Shown: positions 1-9,869 of the stretch, in pieces
Numbering within the stretch: position 1 is the first letter of the stretch
Layout: each line of letters opens with the position of its first letter
Assembly (NCBI RefSeq): GCF_027744825.2
Contig: NC_071334.1
Span: 41,331,437-41,395,436 of the forward strand
Direction: 5' to 3'
Source of the DNA: Synchiropus splendidus
Lineage: Eukaryota; Chordata; Actinopteri; Syngnathiformes; Callionymidae
Length of the DNA stretch: 64,000 nucleotides
Translations under genes and position numbers: made by a program
The notes under the pieces: generated by a model
Told to the model about the DNA's origin: nothing
The model's input: only the letters and a program-made list of their open reading frames with translations
Databases searched by the model: none

Positions 1-163
1 TAAAAATTGATTAGTCCGTTGAGAATAGTATGATTCTCCTCCCACTTTCTGACATTAATTTAGTAGCAGATTTCGGCTTTCAGCTTTGTCATGTCCATAC
101 TGTTTAATGTTTTTGAAAATAAAGGATTTTAGTGTGTATGTGTATATTCCTACATTCTCATAC

Positions 164-957
164 CTGATCAATTAATCCTTGTAATTGGATATCTGCCACT
201 GCATCCTTGTGGAACTCATCAGGATTTAGCTGCCCTGTGCAGAAGTAACTGTCAGTCCATTTACTGAAAAAGTTGAAGCGAGTCCTCCCTGTGCCAAGCT
301 GACAGCAAAAATTTCTCCATTTGTCCTGGTGGTGGCAAATGACAGTACACAGTCATGTTGTATCTTTTTTGTGATACATTAACATTGTGCCATGAATGTC
401 ATGCATGTTGTAAGACCATTAAACATTATATACGAATCGCCCTTATAATCACAAAACACACACCTGAAGACACCACTGTCGTAGTCGCTCGGAGAGTATC
501 ATGGACATTTTTCTTGATATTTGTCCTCAAAGAAGCGCCTTTCTATTCCTGGAATCATTTCTACATAGAAAAGTTGAAGTATTTAACATCTTCTCATCTT
601 CATTACAAATATATTTATAATCAATATTATTACTAATGTTATCTACGTTCGTTATGCGAATATTCCTAAAGTTTCAAAGTGGTCATCAAAAAGTATTCCA
701 ATAATTTCCAAAATAATTTTAAAAACAATGTCCTGTTAGTACAAATAATAAGGTTTCGGATAGTTGTCGTGACTCTTTGGTGAGGGCACCCGTATCAACA
801 CCTGCTTCCCCAAAGAAGGTTACTCTCAGAGTTGACGCAGGAGTACTTCTCATTTTTGCTGTTGCCATTGCAACAGCCTTCTTGGATTGGTTCATGTAAT
901 TTGGATGTGGAAGGTGTTCTCCAAGTCCACCACTTTTGATAGTGCCTCTAATGTATC
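164..957 (-). pseudogene. HECT-type E3 ubiquitin ligase fragment (G2E3-like), three exon-like pieces
   Basis: HECT ligases move ubiquitin from an E2 to substrates through a C-terminal catalytic cysteine. Three minus-strand blocks read as consecutive pieces of the front half of such a domain. The 957-774 block contains RVTFFGEAGVDTGALTKE. The 560-464 block contains EMIPGIERRFFEDKYQEKCP, then TGA, then YSPSDYDSGVF. The 325-164 block contains GEIFAVSLAQGG and, in another frame, TGQLNPDEFHKDAVADIQL. Splice signals fit: a donor GT at 463-462 and an acceptor AG just above 325 join in phase (AG|G), and a GTATGAG donor follows 164. Two defects are seen: an in-frame TGA in the middle block and a one-base frame change near 285. 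The catalytic cysteine would lie left of base 1. HECT membership is fairly sure; the subfamily is inferred. It could be a live gene with sequencing errors, but a pseudogene is more likely. Confidence 0.6.
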
Positions 958-1940
958 AGCACTGCGAAAAATCAAACATATACAGTGTAGATGGTACAAG
1001 AAGATCTTATTCTTTTGTTGTTCTACATTTTGTCACATTTTGTCTCTGCAATTACATAAAAAGCACATACCTTTTTTAGGGACTTCAACATCCTCTACAT
1101 GGATGGCATCAAATTGAGGAGATTTTCTATATTATACAAATAATAGATACTCAAGTCAAGCCTGATTACAACAATAAAAAGTGTTATGTTGTGTTTTCAG
1201 CTTTCTCCACATAAACTGGCATGTATTTCCATAAAATCTGCACTAAGTTTGAAGTTGCAGATTGGACACTCTAAATGTAAGGAAATGATGAAATTCAAGG
1301 TTCTCAGGGCAGCATGGCTGAAACGTCACCATAAAGGATCAAGGACAAAGGACCAAGATAATATTTGACCACGAGTGCCCAAGCAAGTGGTGATGAGAAA
1401 GAGCTTCCTCGAATTAAAGACTGAGGCACGCATTTTCTTCCCAGTAAAATAGTGGGTTATGTACAAAGAGGGCAGTATGGTAATCTACAGAACCCCAGAG
1501 GAGGCATTTTATGAGGCAGGCACTGAGGACCACTGACGGACAGAGAGTTGCACTTGAGAAACCCTCTGAAGTCATGAAGAATGTTCAAGAAAGAGTGACA
1601 CAGTCAAAAATATGTACAACTGTTGGATGTTGAAATGTTAAATTGATCAACATCTGTGATATTACTGTATCTGTCAATCTACACTTTAGACTACTTGAAG
1701 GACTCTGGAAATCAAAATGTACTGGAAAAAGAACACCTCGTCTGACTGGGAAAAGAAAATACAAAAAGGGGCAGAAATTACATGAACTGTTCTTCTCTGC
1801 TCTTTTTCAATCCCCCTGATCAAGATGATGATGATGAAAGAATTGTACCTATGCTACCTATATGATGGTGGATGGAAATAAATATTGACATTCGTTCCAA
1901 CTACAAAAAGGGTATGAAGGGCTGAAGAGAGTTATCCTTA
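958..1940. other. No recognisable gene
   Basis: AT-rich sequence with only short chance ORFs (for example 1186-1368 on plus). The 5' exons of the HECT-like gene would be expected somewhere here or further right on the minus strand, but I could not identify them. No repeat boundaries are visible. Confidence 0.4.
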
Positions 1941-1944
1941 TGAG

Positions 1945-2095
1945 GAGCTCTCATTGACATATTGCTTTCCCCAGACTCTCCTAAACCTAACCATCAAAAA
2001 CAAATGGCCAACCTGCACCAGGACTCTGAACCAAACTTAAAAATTCATTTACAATAACCCAGTTCTTTTAATCCTCAAATTTAGCCTTGAACGAT
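1945..2095 (+). repeat. CA-linked dispersed repeat, copy 1
   Basis: It reads ctttccccagactctc, then a cctaaacctaaccat block, then aaaacaaatggccaacc, then aggactctgaacca, and ends in a tcctcaaattt-type segment. The same ordered blocks recur at about 28.27, 32.88 and 33.26 kb. This copy has no CA array beside it, unlike the others. Confidence 0.6.
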
Positions 2096-2161
2096 CTGGT
2101 CCTATATCGCTACACAAGTTCATTTAAATAAAATAAAATAACAAATGTGCCGCACCACCTA

Positions 2162-2650
2162 TGTTGGGGATGTGGAAGTCCTGACCACCTGATCCACCAG
2201 TGTCCTCATCTTCCAGCGAACCGGGGGAAACGACATGGGGACCGCATGAGCGGGTCAATGCGGACCCCCAAACTGATGTCCTGACTACCTCCAAGCCAGA
2301 ATTTAGGAGCGGCGCACCCTAGCGGTTTTGTGAATGAACAGGTGGAGCGAGCTGTGCATTTGGGCCAGACCTGGGTGAGCGATTGCTGCTATGTTCCTGT
2401 GATTATTGAGGGGACACATTGCGTGGCACTTGTGGACACAGGATCATCTGCAACCTCAGCTACGGTTAACTATGACTGCACTGCATGTAGAGGGGGTTGC
2501 CAAGTCAGTTCCGGTCTCACGGTCACGACAAGTTCCCCTTTCTGCATCGGACGAAGTGGAGAGAGATTTGATGATACAACATACAAAAGATGCAGGCCTA
2601 ATGGCTTATTGAGCCTTCTTCAAGCTTGTGGGCCTCCCCTGTCGTCATAG
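2162..2650 (+). pseudogene. Gypsy gag zinc knuckle and aspartic protease remnant
   Basis: Bases 2162-2203 encode a perfect C-x2-C-x4-H-x4-C nucleic-acid-binding knuckle (CWGCGSPDHLIHQC), the usual end of nucleocapsid. About 200 bases on, the frame starting at 2330 reads HCVALVDTGSSATSA. The DTG is the catalytic loop of a retropepsin, which in Gypsy elements matures the Gag-Pol polyprotein. Both sit upstream of RT, as expected. The flap and second half of the protease are not recognisable. The ORF ends at 2650 and overlaps the RT frame. The start ATG at 2330 is not meaningful, because the native product would be a polyprotein. Confidence 0.7.
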
Positions 2651-3015
2651 TGCAAAAGAAAACACAAGGAGAGTTGTGGTTCTGTGTGGATTTCAGATCT
2701 AAGGTAACTAAGAAAGAGCCATACACCCTTCCACACATTGATGAAACACTTGATTCTGTGGCCACGTCATCTTGGTTCTCGTCCTTAGACCTCTGTAGTG
2801 GTTATTGGCAGGTCCCATTAACCCATGAAGTCAGACAAAAGACTGCGTTTATTACCAACGTGGGATTGTGGCAATTTAAGTTGCTTCCATTTGGACTGTC
2901 TAATGCCCCTGTCACCTTCGAAATGTTGATGGACAGGGTTTTCGAGGGCATTCCCAGAGTACAACGTGCTGTGGACATTCTAGTGCATGGCATGTCTTTT
3001 GAATCTCTGTTGTAG
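2626..3015 (+). pseudogene. Gypsy reverse transcriptase fragment lacking YxDD
   Basis: This is 129 residues of the RT fingers and palm. WASPVVIVQKK, FCVDFRSKV, LPHIDETLD, FSSLDLCSGYWQVPL (motif A; the first catalytic Asp lies in SLDL) and LPFGLSNAPVTFEMLMD (motif B) are all in order. The catalytic motif C, normally Y-x-D-D-I-L, reads RAVDILVHG, so the Tyr and one Asp are gone and polymerase activity should be abolished. The frame stops at 3015, and the connection domain continues in another frame (HPQKCYFMWREVTFLGHKV, about 3066-3122). This is a dead copy of ordinary Gypsy RT. Confidence 0.85.
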
Positions 3016-3159
3016 TCTCTGAGCAGAGTTTTGGAGAGGATGGCGGCAGCAGGGTTGAAACTTCACCCACAAAAGTGCTATTTCATGTGGCGTGAAGTCA
3101 CTTTCCTTGGCCATAAGGTTGGTGGAGGAGGGGTTGGGACACCAGAGGAGAAGGAATGA

Positions 3160-3680
3160 CCTACAACCACATCAGATCAAAGTGTGATATGTTTTCTAGG
3201 ATTGGCCTCCTATTACAGGAGGTTTTGCTGGGATTTGCTGGTATTGCTGAACCTCTTTTCCAGGTGCTGCAATAAGGGCCGAGATTTTCTTGGTCAAATG
3301 AATGTTGGGAGGATTTCGAAAAACTGAAGTTGGGCCGTATTGAAGGTCTTGTTTTGTCTCTTCTTGACTTCTCATTGGCTTTTATACTTGACACAGATGC
3401 CAGCAATGTAATTGTCAATTGTTTTGATCCAACTGATGCCTGATGGCGAGAGAATGACTGCACATCACAGCAGGCAGATCAACAGGGTGGAGTGACTGTA
3501 CTGCGTCACTTGGAGGGAACTACTTGTGGTGGTTATTGCTGTCCACCACTTCAAGTATTCCCTTGATGGCAGACATTTCACAGTACGGACTGACCACACT
3601 GCCTTACAATGACACATGTCCTTCAAAGAACCAGAAGGTCAGCACGCCATTCAAATGCAGACACTCTCTCACAGCGACCT
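3160..3680 (+). pseudogene. Gypsy RT connection and RNase H remnant
   Basis: Short in-order matches to the RT-RNase H junction occur in shifting frames. ILDTDASNVIVN (about 3385-3420) carries the first RNase H acidic residue. Around 3590 a TVRTDHTALQ-like segment appears. RHSNADTLSQRPC near 3640-3680 marks the end of RNase H. RNase H would degrade the RNA strand of the RNA/DNA hybrid. Several frame changes and stops make this non-functional. Confidence 0.65.
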
Positions 3681-3831
3681 TGTGCCCCTGACGACTGTCA
3701 CTCCTGTGATGAGAGGGATGCACAGGAAACTCAGCTAATGGAGAGGGATGTGGTCTGTGCAGTGCTAGGTGGACATGAGGGGATGCCAGTGGGTCTGACA
3801 GGTGTGGATGTAGACTGTAGTCAATGCACTA

Positions 3832-4560
3832 GTGGGGGGAATGTTCAGTAGGTTTGCGGTACCTGAAGTGATCCATACAGATCAGGGCAGGAACTCTGAA
3901 TCCCAGGCTCCTATGGCAATGTGTAAGAAACTGGGTTCATGCAAAACGAGAACCACACCCCTCCATCTACAGAGTGATGGGCTTGTTGAAAGATTTAATC
4001 GCACATTGGCACAACATCTGGCAATTGTGACCGCTATCAACAAGACTCGGATACTCATGTTCCACTTTTGCTGATGGCTTACGTGGCTTTTGTTCAGGAC
4101 TCCACTTTGTGTTCCCCAGCTCTTTTATTTATTATTTTTTTTATTTTTTTTGAAGCAGGGAGATTCAAACACCTGCAGAAATAAGAAAGGCCTCCAGACG
4201 TTCCGGTCAAAGAACCTGGTCCTGAATATGCACATAAACTGCAGGACCGCCTTAAGTCAACATACTTAACATATTAAACCAGTTGGAAAATGCAGTAATG
4301 AGACAAAGAAGGAATTATGATGTTCAAGCAACAGGACGACGTTTTGAAGTTGATGATAAAGTCTGGGTTCACAAAGTGTCCCAAACTAGATAATGAGTGG
4401 GCGGGACCCTGTGTCGTCTTGGAAAGACTGGGGGAGGTTGTGTACAGAGTCCAAATGTCACTAAAAGGGAAAAAAAAGTAATTCTGCACAGGGACAGGCT
4501 CGCCCCTACTGGGGCAATGCCAGACCAGAATTTTGGGGCAGGGTGGAGACCGGCCATGTA
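3832..4560 (+). pseudogene. Gypsy integrase C-terminal half, internally deleted
   Basis: The frame 3832-4074 reads RFAVPEVIHTDQGRNSES (second catalytic Asp in HTDQG) and LQSDGLVERFNRTLAQHL (third catalytic residue, Glu in VERFN). After frame changes, 4290-4530 reads RRNYDVQATGRRFEVDDKVW, then NEWAGPCVVLERLGEVVYRV, the DNA-binding C-terminal module. The N-terminal HHCC zinc domain and first catalytic Asp are absent: RNase H ends at about 3680 and DxG-type sequence begins by 3840, so an internal deletion is inferred. A T-rich insert (4120-4150) lies between the blocks. Confidence 0.75.
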
Positions 4561-4630
4561 GATGGTGGGTCAGACTCTACTTCTCAACTTCTCCTCAAGG
4601 ATTTTGTACACTTCCGTTACACAGGGGTAG

Positions 4631-4883
4631 TGTAACGGACTGAAACTTGTGTTTACCACTGAAAGCACCTTACTGGTTGGGGGTGTGGTTAAGGTGGGCA
4701 CTCAGTTAGGAGACGGGGGTCGCGCTAATTATAGTTTCTTTTTCCTGATCTGGAATAAAAGGACTGGTTGCTTTCCAAATCCTGACTCCTGTGTCGCAAC
4801 AGTATCTTAACATACCTGTGGTCCGACAGGTTGCTGTCCTCCAGACACCATGATCGCAGTGGTGAAACGCTAGTGACGTTGCA
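4631..4883 (+). repeat. Probable 3' LTR of the decayed Gypsy element
   Basis: The segment starts TGTAACGG directly after a short purine run (CAGGGGTAG), a weak polypurine tract, and 70-100 bp after the integrase tail. AATAAA lies at about 4753. The right end is uncertain: 4801 (GCAACA) or 4883 (GTTGCA, which pairs with TGTAAC at one mismatch). No 5' LTR is in view for comparison. Confidence 0.45.
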
Positions 4884-5060
4884 TCCAATGTCGTTGGAGG
4901 AAGTTGGACTTGGAATGTGATCCCAGAATCATACAGTTGGCATTATTTTCTTCTTTCATATTGTGTTTGATGGCAAGTTGCACCTTAAATAGCATGCAGA
5001 TTGCTGTATCTGCACTTTTTCTCCGACATAATCATGTGTTTTTACAGCATCATAACATCT

Positions 5061-5475
5061 TGTCACAACCTCTTCCGCTGACGTCACCGCCCAACCCACC
5101 TTGTCACATCCACACCTGCCTCCAATCTCCTGAAGGTATAAAGACCGGACCAACCTGCCAGTCTTCGCCTGTTCGCCAACCCTTCATGGTTTGTCTTCAA
5201 GCTAGATGTTCCGCTATTTGCCACTGCCTGTAGATATTTCAGTCGGTCTTTTCTGCCTCAGAACTTCAGTCTGCCTGCACTTCCTGCACCCCAACACCAC
5301 AGCCTGCACCTCCTGTACTGCCACTGCACAGCCAGCTGGACTCCTGGATCCTCACCAGCCACTTGTCTGGGATCTCCACCACGGCACCAGAAGACTCTTC
5401 CTTTTCTGCACAATTAAATATCCATCTCCTGATTCCCAATCTGCATTTGAGTCTCCTGCTTCAATCACCGTTACA
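5061..5475 (+). repeat. Solo LTR with near-matching target duplication
   Basis: It begins TGTCACAACC and ends CACCGTTACA, so the ends are TG...CA with imperfect TGTcAC/GTtACA inverted tips. TATAAAG lies at 5137 and AATTAAA near 5414. The flanks are catct before and tatct after, a 5-bp duplication with one mismatch. At 415 bp with no coding sequence, this fits a solo LTR left by LTR-LTR recombination. Orientation is from the TATA box. The superfamily (Gypsy or BEL) is undetermined. Confidence 0.6.
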
Positions 5476-6530
5476 TATCTGTGTTGCCTGTGAACATCAC
5501 ACCTCAAACCGTGGTTCTGAGTGCTGTCAGTCTTTATTCGGTGTTGCCCACAGAGCAAGGACAATGCCATAGCCATTTCTGTGCCATCAGTTTTGAATTT
5601 GGAAAAAAAAAAGATTTGTAATTGTAAAAAAAAAGTTTTGAATCTAGAAAAAACCTGAATTCACAAACACAATTTGAAACAACAACAAAAAAAAAAACCT
5701 TCATACGACATATAATTTTCACACTATATTGAAAACAATTTCAAATACGATGTGAAACCCTTTTTTTTGTATTCGCACCAATCTAACAGTATCAAAACAT
5801 AATTTTTCACATTTTTTTTTCTTTTTTTTCAAATTCAATTTGTTTTTTTATATTCAAATCCTGATGGCAGAGATATACCTCCATAAAAACAATGGTCGGT
5901 TTCCTGAAGTGTGTGTATCAACAAGTTGCATCACACAACTGTTTTATGACTGTATCCTGTTTCGGGGTCCTCATGTATGTGTCCACAAAGAGCCGACATT
6001 ATATCCACGGCCTCCGGGTGGCTCTCAAACTGCAGCCGTCGGGATTTCACCCTGGTGTGAGTATGTTTGGTCTGCCGCTGAAGCCAGTCTGCCAGCTAAT
6101 CTGGACCTGGCTGATCTCTCCTGAAGTCACGTGATATAACCTGAGAGGTTTTCTTGGACCGGAGATCTGTTCCACCAAGTGCTGCGTCCACCTGTGAAAT
6201 AAAGAGAAAATAATCATAATGAGTGAATATTTAAAAATTATCAACTACTACTACCAACCATCCTCACCTGGTCGTACGTGCCTGCACTTTAGTATTCACC
6301 ACTTTTGATCTGTCCATCAATCTCTATAATTTCACTTCTTCTCCTCCCTCACCAGTCCTCCTGCCTTTCTCTCTCGTGTACACAAATTTATTGTTGTGCA
6401 TCTCTAGGGCTTCATTCATTGAGCATTCTTGAAAAACGTACAGCGAAGGTTCAGGTGGATGCTACGCCACACCACTAGTACGAGCTAAGGACAATCATGG
6501 TTCATACCATGATCATTCTTCATCTAATCA
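5476..6530. other. No gene; poly-A/T-rich spacer
   Basis: The region contains several A- and T-runs (5600-5700, 5810-5850) and no coding match. The ORFs at 5840-6134 and 6047-6244 resemble nothing I recognise. Confidence 0.4.
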
Positions 6531-6536
6531 CCCATA

Positions 6537-6965
6537 ATGGGAAAGCACAACTGCTCTTTTTTTCTTAATGAACTCTTTCTCAACCAGCCACTTTTTCCTG
6601 GACCAACTCTTGGACCATCTTTGATTGGAGTTCTCCTTTGGTTTCGCCAGTATGCCTTCGCCATCAGCGGAGACATAAAAGTAATGTTCCACCAAGTTCC
6701 CCTCCTTGATGATGACAAGCCATTGTTAAAGTTTGCATGGAAAAACCTTAACAAAGATGCCTGACTAGAGATAGATCAGAGGCAAGTCCTGCCATTCTGG
6801 ACAACGAGCAGCCCGTGTTGCGCAACCTTTGCTCTTGCAGTAGAGCAGTCCTTCGATGGGGACAACTGCTTGCTTAAGTGTAGCTGCAGGAGGATTTTCA
6901 GATTCGCCAGTGGGCAAGTAATGACCCAGCAGTCATTTGCCCACTGAGGCTCGATCTTATAATGC
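6537..6965 (+). pseudogene. BEL/Pao reverse transcriptase fragment (part 1 of a split element)
   Basis: SLIGVLLWFRQYAFAISGDI and KVMFHQVPLLDDDKPLLKF are hallmark BEL/Pao RT sequence (motif A region, GDI-x-x-MFHQV). After a stop near 6763, the next frame gives EIDQRQVLPFWTTSSPCCAT and SFDGDNCLLKC, the site of the catalytic YVD[DN] motif, here changed to DGDN. EDFQIRQWASNDPAVI follows at about 6893-6940. The match then ends where LINE sequence begins. BEL/Pao elements are LTR retrotransposons common in fish. Continuations are at 7450-7647 and 8190-8690. Confidence 0.8.
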
Positions 6966-7440
6966 AGAGCTTCAGCAGTGTAAAGTTTCCCTCAAGCTGC
7001 ACTGGGACTCTTTGACCACTTGATGGTTCATCTTGTTTCCACATACAAGCAGAAGCTGAAGCTTGCAAAGCCTGTTGTGAGGAGCGTGAGGGTCTGGACA
7101 AGTGAAGCGTGAAGAGAGGAGCTGCAGGCTTGTATGGAGACCACAGACTGGGAGGTGTTCAGGGCTGCAACCAGTAATCTGGATGAGTATACAGACACCG
7201 TGACTTCATGGAGTGCATAGTTCCAACGCGCACCAAGGTGAGTTGTGCAAATGACTTGTCATAGGAACAGCTTCTTTCCCTCGGCCGTCAGACTGTTGAA
7301 ATTGTGAACAGCCTTTGATGTATTTTATTTTATTTTATTTACAGCACTTTATTTCGAAGCACTTTCCTAGTTGGTGGAACCCCCACTGACCATGGCAATA
7401 AATTCTATTGTGATTCTGATTCTGTCTCCAGATCTGTTGG
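6966..7440 (+). mobile_element. LINE fragment (L2/Rex1-like) inserted in BEL, internally deleted
   Basis: About 7050-7190 reads [15 protein letters not shown], then [20 protein letters not shown], then EYTDTVTSW, a linker downstream of the endonuclease of fish LINEs. It jumps directly to the 3' end: NSFFPSAVRLL (7265-7310), then an A/T-rich spacer, then ccactgaccatggcaataaattctattgtgattctgattctg (7385-7426). The attctg tail repeat marks the 3' end of this LINE family and recurs, reversed, at 18963 and 23618. The whole RT is missing, so the copy is internally deleted. BEL sequence resumes just after it. Confidence 0.65.
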
Positions 7441-7449
7441 CTCTGTAGG

Positions 7450-7647
7450 CAAACTGCATTGAGTCCAGGAGGGGAGCGCTGATAGATTTTAGGTGGGATA
7501 GAACCACCAATGTGTTCCATATTCAAAGTGCTGGCCTGACAGTATGACCCGTTCATACTATATGACCTGGCTCATAATGCCTTTTACAACCCAAGCAAAG
7601 GTTCTCATCCAAAAACTGTGGACAAAGAAAAGAACCTGGGATGATCC
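7450..7647 (+). pseudogene. BEL/Pao fragment (part 2)
   Basis: The frame reads ESRRGALIDFRWDRTTNVFHI, then MTWLIMPFTTQAKVLIQKLW and TKKRTWDDPV (with frame breaks). In BEL/Pao pol, a PFT-x-R/Q-AKVL-x-Q-LW...WDDP segment lies between RT and the A17-type/RNase H region. It follows part 1 in element order, and it stops exactly at the TGTCATAATGG start of an LTR-like insert at 7648. It is non-functional. Confidence 0.65.
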
Positions 7648-8140
7648 TGTCATAATGGCGGCTGATGGACCCAAGTGCAGTTAGAGTTGGTTGACAGAGG
7701 ACTCGGAGACGAGATTAAATTATACACTTTAATCGATGGAATTTACAAATAATATACACAGTCAGACAAATAACTATAACTAAGGGCGCTGGGAACCAAA
7801 ATGCGGACCGGGAACAACACACAGGGAAGGGAGAAAATCTGGAAAACAGAGAGGTGTATTCGCAATCAACGATCTGCTATAAATGGGAGAACAGAAAAAC
7901 ACACCCGGAGTTAAGATCAACGCGGTGGTGACAAACTGAAAGCACTTGGTGGTGGTGACTACACACACGTACACAAGGGTTAAACTTCACGGATTGATCT
8001 AACTAAAAAGTGAGACTAATAAAACTGCTCACAATGCAGATTGAATAGAAAGAAGGAGACGAGAGTGAAATGAGGAAGAGCGAGGGAGAAGAGTTTCGGC
8101 TGAATGAGGATTCGAGCGCAGAATGAATTTGGAAATAACA
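7648..8140 (-). repeat. Reverse-oriented LTR-like insertion in BEL
   Basis: The plus strand runs TGTCATAATGGCGGCTGATGG...CCCAAGTGCAG and ends near AATAACA (about 8140), TG...CA-type ends. Its layout copies the Gypsy 3' LTR at 60968 and the insert at 11299: ggacccaa(g/a)tgc near the left end, then a TTTAAT/TTTATT-type stretch, then long A-rich, ORF-free sequence. On minus it has CCATTTATAG as a TATA-like box. It separates two BEL coding blocks. The right boundary and target duplication are not certain. Confidence 0.5.
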
Positions 8141-8189
8141 GGATTAGAAGCAAGATCACGGAAGTCTTGAAAAAAGGTACCAGAGTGGA

Positions 8190-8690
8190 GACAATTCGCT
8201 ACCATCCGGCACACGTAGCTCCCGTCGAGAAGAATATATCCGTGGAAGGAGAAGCATGTGGTGCAGTTGCTTACCTCACCACCAGGGTCTAAGATGCAGT
8301 TCATACGTCATTCGTAATGGCAATATCAAGGGTTGCCCCTAAGGGCCAGAAATCAATACCGAGGTTGGAGTTCAGTGCAGCATTGACAGGGGCCCAGCTA
8401 TCGACTCTTATCCATAGAGAACTCTCCCTGAAGATCAGTGAAACTGTACTACAGGGAGATTCAACAACAGTCCTCACGTGGTTAACATCCTGCAAGTTCA
8501 AAGTGTTTGTGGGAAAGAGAGTCTCAGAGATCCAAGACTTGACAGCTACACACAAATGCCGGTACTTGATTCAGCTAACAGTCCAGCGGATCAGCTCATC
8601 CGTGGAAAGACACAAATTAACCTGCCTGCTCCAAGCCACTGGACACAAACTCAACCCTGAAGTGAATTGCCTTCATTACCACCTTGTTCA
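8190..8690 (+). pseudogene. BEL/Pao A17/RNase H region (part 3)
   Basis: EACGAVAYLTTRV (8250-8290) is followed by a stop, then SFVMAISRVAPKGQKSIPRL, EFSAALTGAQLSTLIHRELS, VLQGDSTTVLTWL and FKVFVGKRVSEIQDLT in the frame from 8317. After a frame change, LDSANSPADQLIRGKTQINL appears (8560-8625). This block is the retroelement RNase H-like region of BEL/Pao pol. QGDSTTV carries the conserved Asp. The integrase that should follow is absent; LINE sequence starts by about 8990. Stop and frameshift confirm decay. Confidence 0.8.
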
Positions 8691-8996
8691 GGGTCACATG
8701 ATGAAGCAGATGTCAGAGTTTTGCTTGTGGTCTGGTACAGATGAAGCAATTCAAAAGTTCCCAGCGTTCCATGGTGGCACTGTGAAGGGTCTTGTGACTG
8801 GTTCATGACCTCCTTTTTGGACCCCTGCAGGAACCCAGTGGTAATAATGAATAATTATTTAATCCCCCAGGATGACATAGTCAGTAGGGAACACCCATAA
8901 ACTGCATGAGCTCCAATGCCTTGTTGATCCATGGGGTGGTGCATGGATATATCTGTACCTTTTCAAGCGGTACCAACGGAAGCTCCTTGAGAGGAG

Positions 8997-9869
8997 GTGA
9001 TATCAACCGTGTCTCCCCTCTATCATCGTGGCTTGAGGTCGCTGGGGAACATGATGGATGAGCTAACGGAGCTAGCCAGGAGTCAACGGGAGTATCGCGA
9101 GTGCTTTACGAAAACATGGCTTCATCGAGATGTTCCACACAACAACGTCTCCCTGGTGGGGTGCGAAACCATACGGGCGGACCGGGACTTCACCGCGTGT
9201 GGCAAGCTGAAAGGAGGTCGGCTTGCTGTGCTTATTAAGAACAAGTGGTGTAATCCCTGTAACATCACAGTCAAAAAACGGTCATGTGGCCTGGAGCTTG
9301 AACTCTCAGTCGTGCTGCGCCCTTTTTACATGCCCCTTGAGATTTCACACACCATTGTAATAACGGTTTACATCCCCCCGTCCACCAACCCGACAACTGC
9401 TTGTGACGTCATCCACGGAGCGGTCGCGGAGCTACAGACGTCTCATCCCAGTGCTCTCATCACCATCTCTATGGACAACACCCTGACAGCATTCAGTCAG
9501 TATGTGGACTGTCCAACCAGGGAGAGGAAGACTTTGGACTTGCTGTATGCTAATATTAAGGAGGCATACAACTCTTCACCTCTCCCTTCCCTGGGGAGAT
9601 CGGACCACAACCTGGACCACTTAACACTGTACTATGTGCCCCTGGTGAGTAGGCAGCCGGCTATCACTAGATCTGTTCAGAAGTGGTCTGAGGCGGCCTA
9701 CCTGACACTGCAGGGCTGCTTCGAGGTCACTGACTGGGATGTATTCTGTCAATCTTATGGAGATGACATGGACGGACTCACGGGGTTTATTACTGACTAC
9801 ATAAATTTCTGTGTGGACTCCAATGTCCTAACAAGGACTGTGAAAACCCTAACAACAAACCTTGGGTAA
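8997..9869 (+). pseudogene. LINE apurinic-type endonuclease domain
   Basis: This 290-residue open frame matches the first domain of fish LINE ORF2. GNMMDELTELARSQREYREC, FTKTWLH (catalytic Glu changed to Lys in the usual FTETW-like motif), GGRLAVLIKN, VITVYIPPST and RKTLDLLYANIKEAY then LGRSDHNLDHL are seen (the terminal SDHN catalytic motif is intact). The usual GDFN motif reads SMDN with residues missing, so the catalytic core is damaged although the frame is open. The domain nicks target DNA for priming. Translation runs on to VLTRTVKTL and stops at 9869; the linker resumes at once in another frame. The native start is probably upstream. Confidence 0.85.

Larger units (their letters stand above)
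2155..4900 (+). mobile_element. Decayed Ty3/Gypsy LTR retrotransposon (gag end to 3' LTR)
   Basis: Pieces occur in canonical Gypsy order: a CCHC zinc knuckle (2162-2203), an aspartic protease (DTG near 2433), reverse transcriptase (2626-3015), RNase H (about 3330-3450), the second half of integrase (about 3840-4070), an integrase C-terminus (about 4280-4530) and an LTR-like end starting TGTAAC at 4631. Frames change repeatedly and stops are present, so the copy is dead. No 5' LTR or full gag is recognisable to the left. The RT-RNase H-integrase order excludes Copia. Clade assignment is not attempted. Confidence 0.85.
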
